Source: Apostichopus japonicus
Lineage: Eukaryota; Echinodermata; Holothuroidea; Aspidochirotida; Stichopodidae
DNA: 64,000 nucleotides
Reading direction: 5' to 3'
Assembly (NCBI RefSeq): GCF_037975245.1
Contig: NC_092582.1
Span: 6,424,001 to 6,488,000, forward strand
Positions 62,280 to 64,000 of the stretch are shown here, in pieces. The notes under the pieces were generated by a model, which searched no databases, had not been told where the DNA came from, and saw nothing but the letters and a program-made list of their open reading frames with translations. Made by a program: the position numbers and the translations under genes. Within the stretch, counting starts at the first letter, position 1. Each line of letters opens with the position of its first letter.

Positions 62280-62574
62280 CTAAGTTTACAAACTCGTCTA
62301 GTGTACTTCATACTCGTTAACGTCATCTTCTTTTCTTAATCACCAGTCGACTGGTCTCAAAGTTATCCGGCGAGAAAAGTAATATGCCACTAAAATAGTT
62401 GATATCACAATTGCGAGTGCAGTCCAATAGAAAGTGTGTTCATCGAATACGTCGGTGAAGCTTGGCATGTGCTTGTTGTATAATTTCAACCAGACTCTTC
62501 GAGCCGCAGACTTTTCTTCCAACGTCTGCCCAATCTTGCCATGTCTATCCATTTATATGTAGATTGATTGAAAT
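62280..62574 (-). other. Putative 5' exon shared by a small membrane ORF and NCS-1
   Basis: An acceptor (gtttttgacag) ends just before 62574 and a donor (CTTAG|GTAGGT) follows 62280. Between them lies the complete 70-aa ORF 62552-62340. An ATG at 62326 follows; its 47 nt, joined to the NCS-1 exon at 60373, read in frame without stop into the NCS-1 Met. The joining is inferred from splice signals and phase only. Confidence 0.5.
62340..62552 (-). CDS. Small single-pass membrane protein, 70 aa, unrecognised
   Basis: I do not recognise this protein. The N-terminal 40 residues are charged and soluble (EEKSAARRVWLKLYNKHMPS, then DVFDEHTFYW). One membrane span lies at about 41-59 (ALAIVISTILVAYYF), followed by the short basic tail SRRITLRPVDW. 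The shape suggests a tail-anchored or small integral membrane protein of the ER or mitochondria. The ORF is complete in one exon, its ATG lies 22 nt after a good splice acceptor (62574), and composition and codon use look protein-like. It is upstream of and on the same strand as NCS-1, so it is either a separate small gene or an upstream ORF of the NCS-1 transcript. There is no sign of a signal peptide. Confidence 0.55.
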   Translation of the reverse strand: MDRHGKIGQTLEEKSAARRVWLKLYNKHMPSFTDVFDEHTFYWTALAIVISTILVAYYFSRRITLRPVDW

Positions 62575-63731
62575 CTGTCAAAAACAATTGACATTACCAC
62601 GGTGATTAATACAAGAAAATACTCTTATATGCTTATTATACAGTACTTTTGAAGAGAAAATTAGGAAAGAATTTTATCTACTTTTCTAAGGTATCTGAAA
62701 TGGCCCTGATGAAAACATAATGGAGGACACAATTAATAAACCACTAGGACATATTTTGTACTCATTGGAAGCATTTTGTACACATTTTTTAAATATTTGT
62801 GTGTGTGTGGTCCCTTGGACCACGAGGCCTGATGGCTTAGTTGTCCGAACAGCAAATTTGATTGTTCGATTGTATGCAAATCGTAATTAATATGCAGGGT
62901 TTCTCCTTCAAGCTTTGACACATGGTTCATGACAAGCAGCACCGTGTCATCTTGTTATGTTCTCCATTTTGATGTCATTTCAGTGGCCGCCCCAATACAA
63001 AATGTACACTGAGAGGCATGGCCGGGACAACGCTCTACATAGCATATGAGATCATACTTCCCGATAAAGACAAACCACAAAAGATGTAAAGTCAGGGTAA
63101 ATTGAATCCTAAATAAATATCCTAAGAATAATTACTGAGCAAACCTGCTAAACAGCTTGGATAACATTTCCCCTCAATTCCAATACGATACAGTAAGGTA
63201 ACCATGCAGACATTCCCTAGAGAGTCAATTTCCTCGTACAATCCCCAGATTTCATAAATTTGCAATCATAGGATTAATGGAGTCCCTGGAAAATGCCCTA
63301 TATATTATGATATATTATTATGTAATGTCCTCAGAAAATCTCCCAAATTATAGAAAAAGCATTGAAATGTTTCAATTTTACTTTGGTAGGCCATTTATGA
63401 AAACAGCTTGAACATACTGTAGGCTGTGACTGCATGTTTATAACTATAAACGTAAAGGCAACCCCAATCATTCAACAGTTTCATACAATGTAAAAACATC
63501 TTTTTAAACTAGGTGATAAATAATCAGACTTCCAGTGACCTTCATGTCTGGAATAACTATAACATACCCTGGAACCAGGGTATCAGTGGGGGAAATCATT
63601 ATATTCCTTCAACCATACTTAAAACAGCTTTTGAGACCTTGACATGACCTGAACAAGAAATTTTGTTGCTCCAATCAGAGTCATTATTAGATATATTAGT
63701 TCATTTAATACTAGTATGACGTACCCCTCTC
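62575..63731. other. Flank upstream of the small membrane ORF
   Basis: Holds a weak tRNA-like (SINE head) stretch at about 62825-62880 and otherwise AT-rich sequence with no recognised gene. Confidence 0.4.
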
Positions 63732-64000
63732 TTAAAGGGTGTAAAGACTCAAGCAAAAAGAAACGTCTAATGCCGGTAATCTGACCTAGTTTCGAATGAG
63801 GAGAAACAGAGATGTTAGACACCCTATCGAACCCAGAAAATACACACACAGCTTGCTACCTTCAGTAATTAGACACTAGTGTACAGTCAGTACACACAGC
63901 TGGGGTCAATACCCACAGCACAGTGTACGAGCGATACAGCGATGGACATCTCACACCAGCTAAAGATAACCAGGTATCACGTTTCATTACTGTCTGCATT
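63732..64000 (-). mobile_element. MITE family copy 3, inverted, cut by window end
   Basis: The reverse complement of this segment matches the 3' two thirds of the elements at 11297-11660 and 45172-45538: gagatgtccatc, acactagtgtctaat, agcaagctgtg, taacatctctg and a terminal gtctttacaccctttaag. It continues beyond the window. Confidence 0.85.

Overview
The window is animal nuclear DNA: AT-rich, with long introns, small phase-matched exons with GT..AG borders, tRNA-derived SINEs and many non-autonomous DNA transposons. A deuterostome fits best. A small Lys/Arg/Ala-rich spermatid-type protein gene resembling holothurian phi-zero points to an echinoderm, probably a sea cucumber. The species is an inference, not a reading.

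Layout, left to right. (1) 1309-22220, plus strand: the 3' third of a fibrillar collagen gene, 16 Gly-X-Y exons followed by five exons of the C-propeptide (COLFI) domain; the gene starts upstream of the window. Its 7.5-kb intron (5547-13055) holds a complete intronless alpha-1,3-fucosyltransferase gene (9117-10322) whose 3' end has been multiplied into a tandem array. (2) 38577-26928, minus strand: a complete 10-exon homologue of human C9orf78/TLS1, a spliceosome-associated protein (299 aa). (3) 39980-41704, plus strand: a single-exon torsin-family membrane protein (574 aa, closest in layout to TOR4A), divergent from C9orf78, with a hAT relic between them. (4) 47763-43734, minus strand: a tentative multi-exon gene for a single-pass membrane protein that I do not recognise. 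(5) 49304-52443, plus strand: a four-exon gene for an 82-aa sperm-type nuclear basic protein, including a 16-nt microexon. (6) 60345-55383, minus strand: a complete 7-exon neuronal calcium sensor 1 (NCS-1/frequenin) gene encoding exactly 190 aa. (7) 62552-62340, minus strand: a 70-aa one-pass membrane ORF. It lies in what looks like a 5' exon of NCS-1, so the two may share one transcript.

The neighbourhood itself is notable. In humans C9orf78 sits beside TOR1A/TOR1B near NCS1 at 9q34.11, and COL5A1, TOR4A and FUT7 lie at 9q34.2-34.3. A fibrillar collagen, a fucosyltransferase, C9orf78, a torsin and NCS-1 within 64 kb looks like a compact remnant of an old linkage group.

The rest is introns and intergenic DNA containing satellites, a repeat rich in AGGTCA nuclear-receptor half-sites, three copies of one MITE family, three hAT-like elements with target-site duplications, and SINEs.
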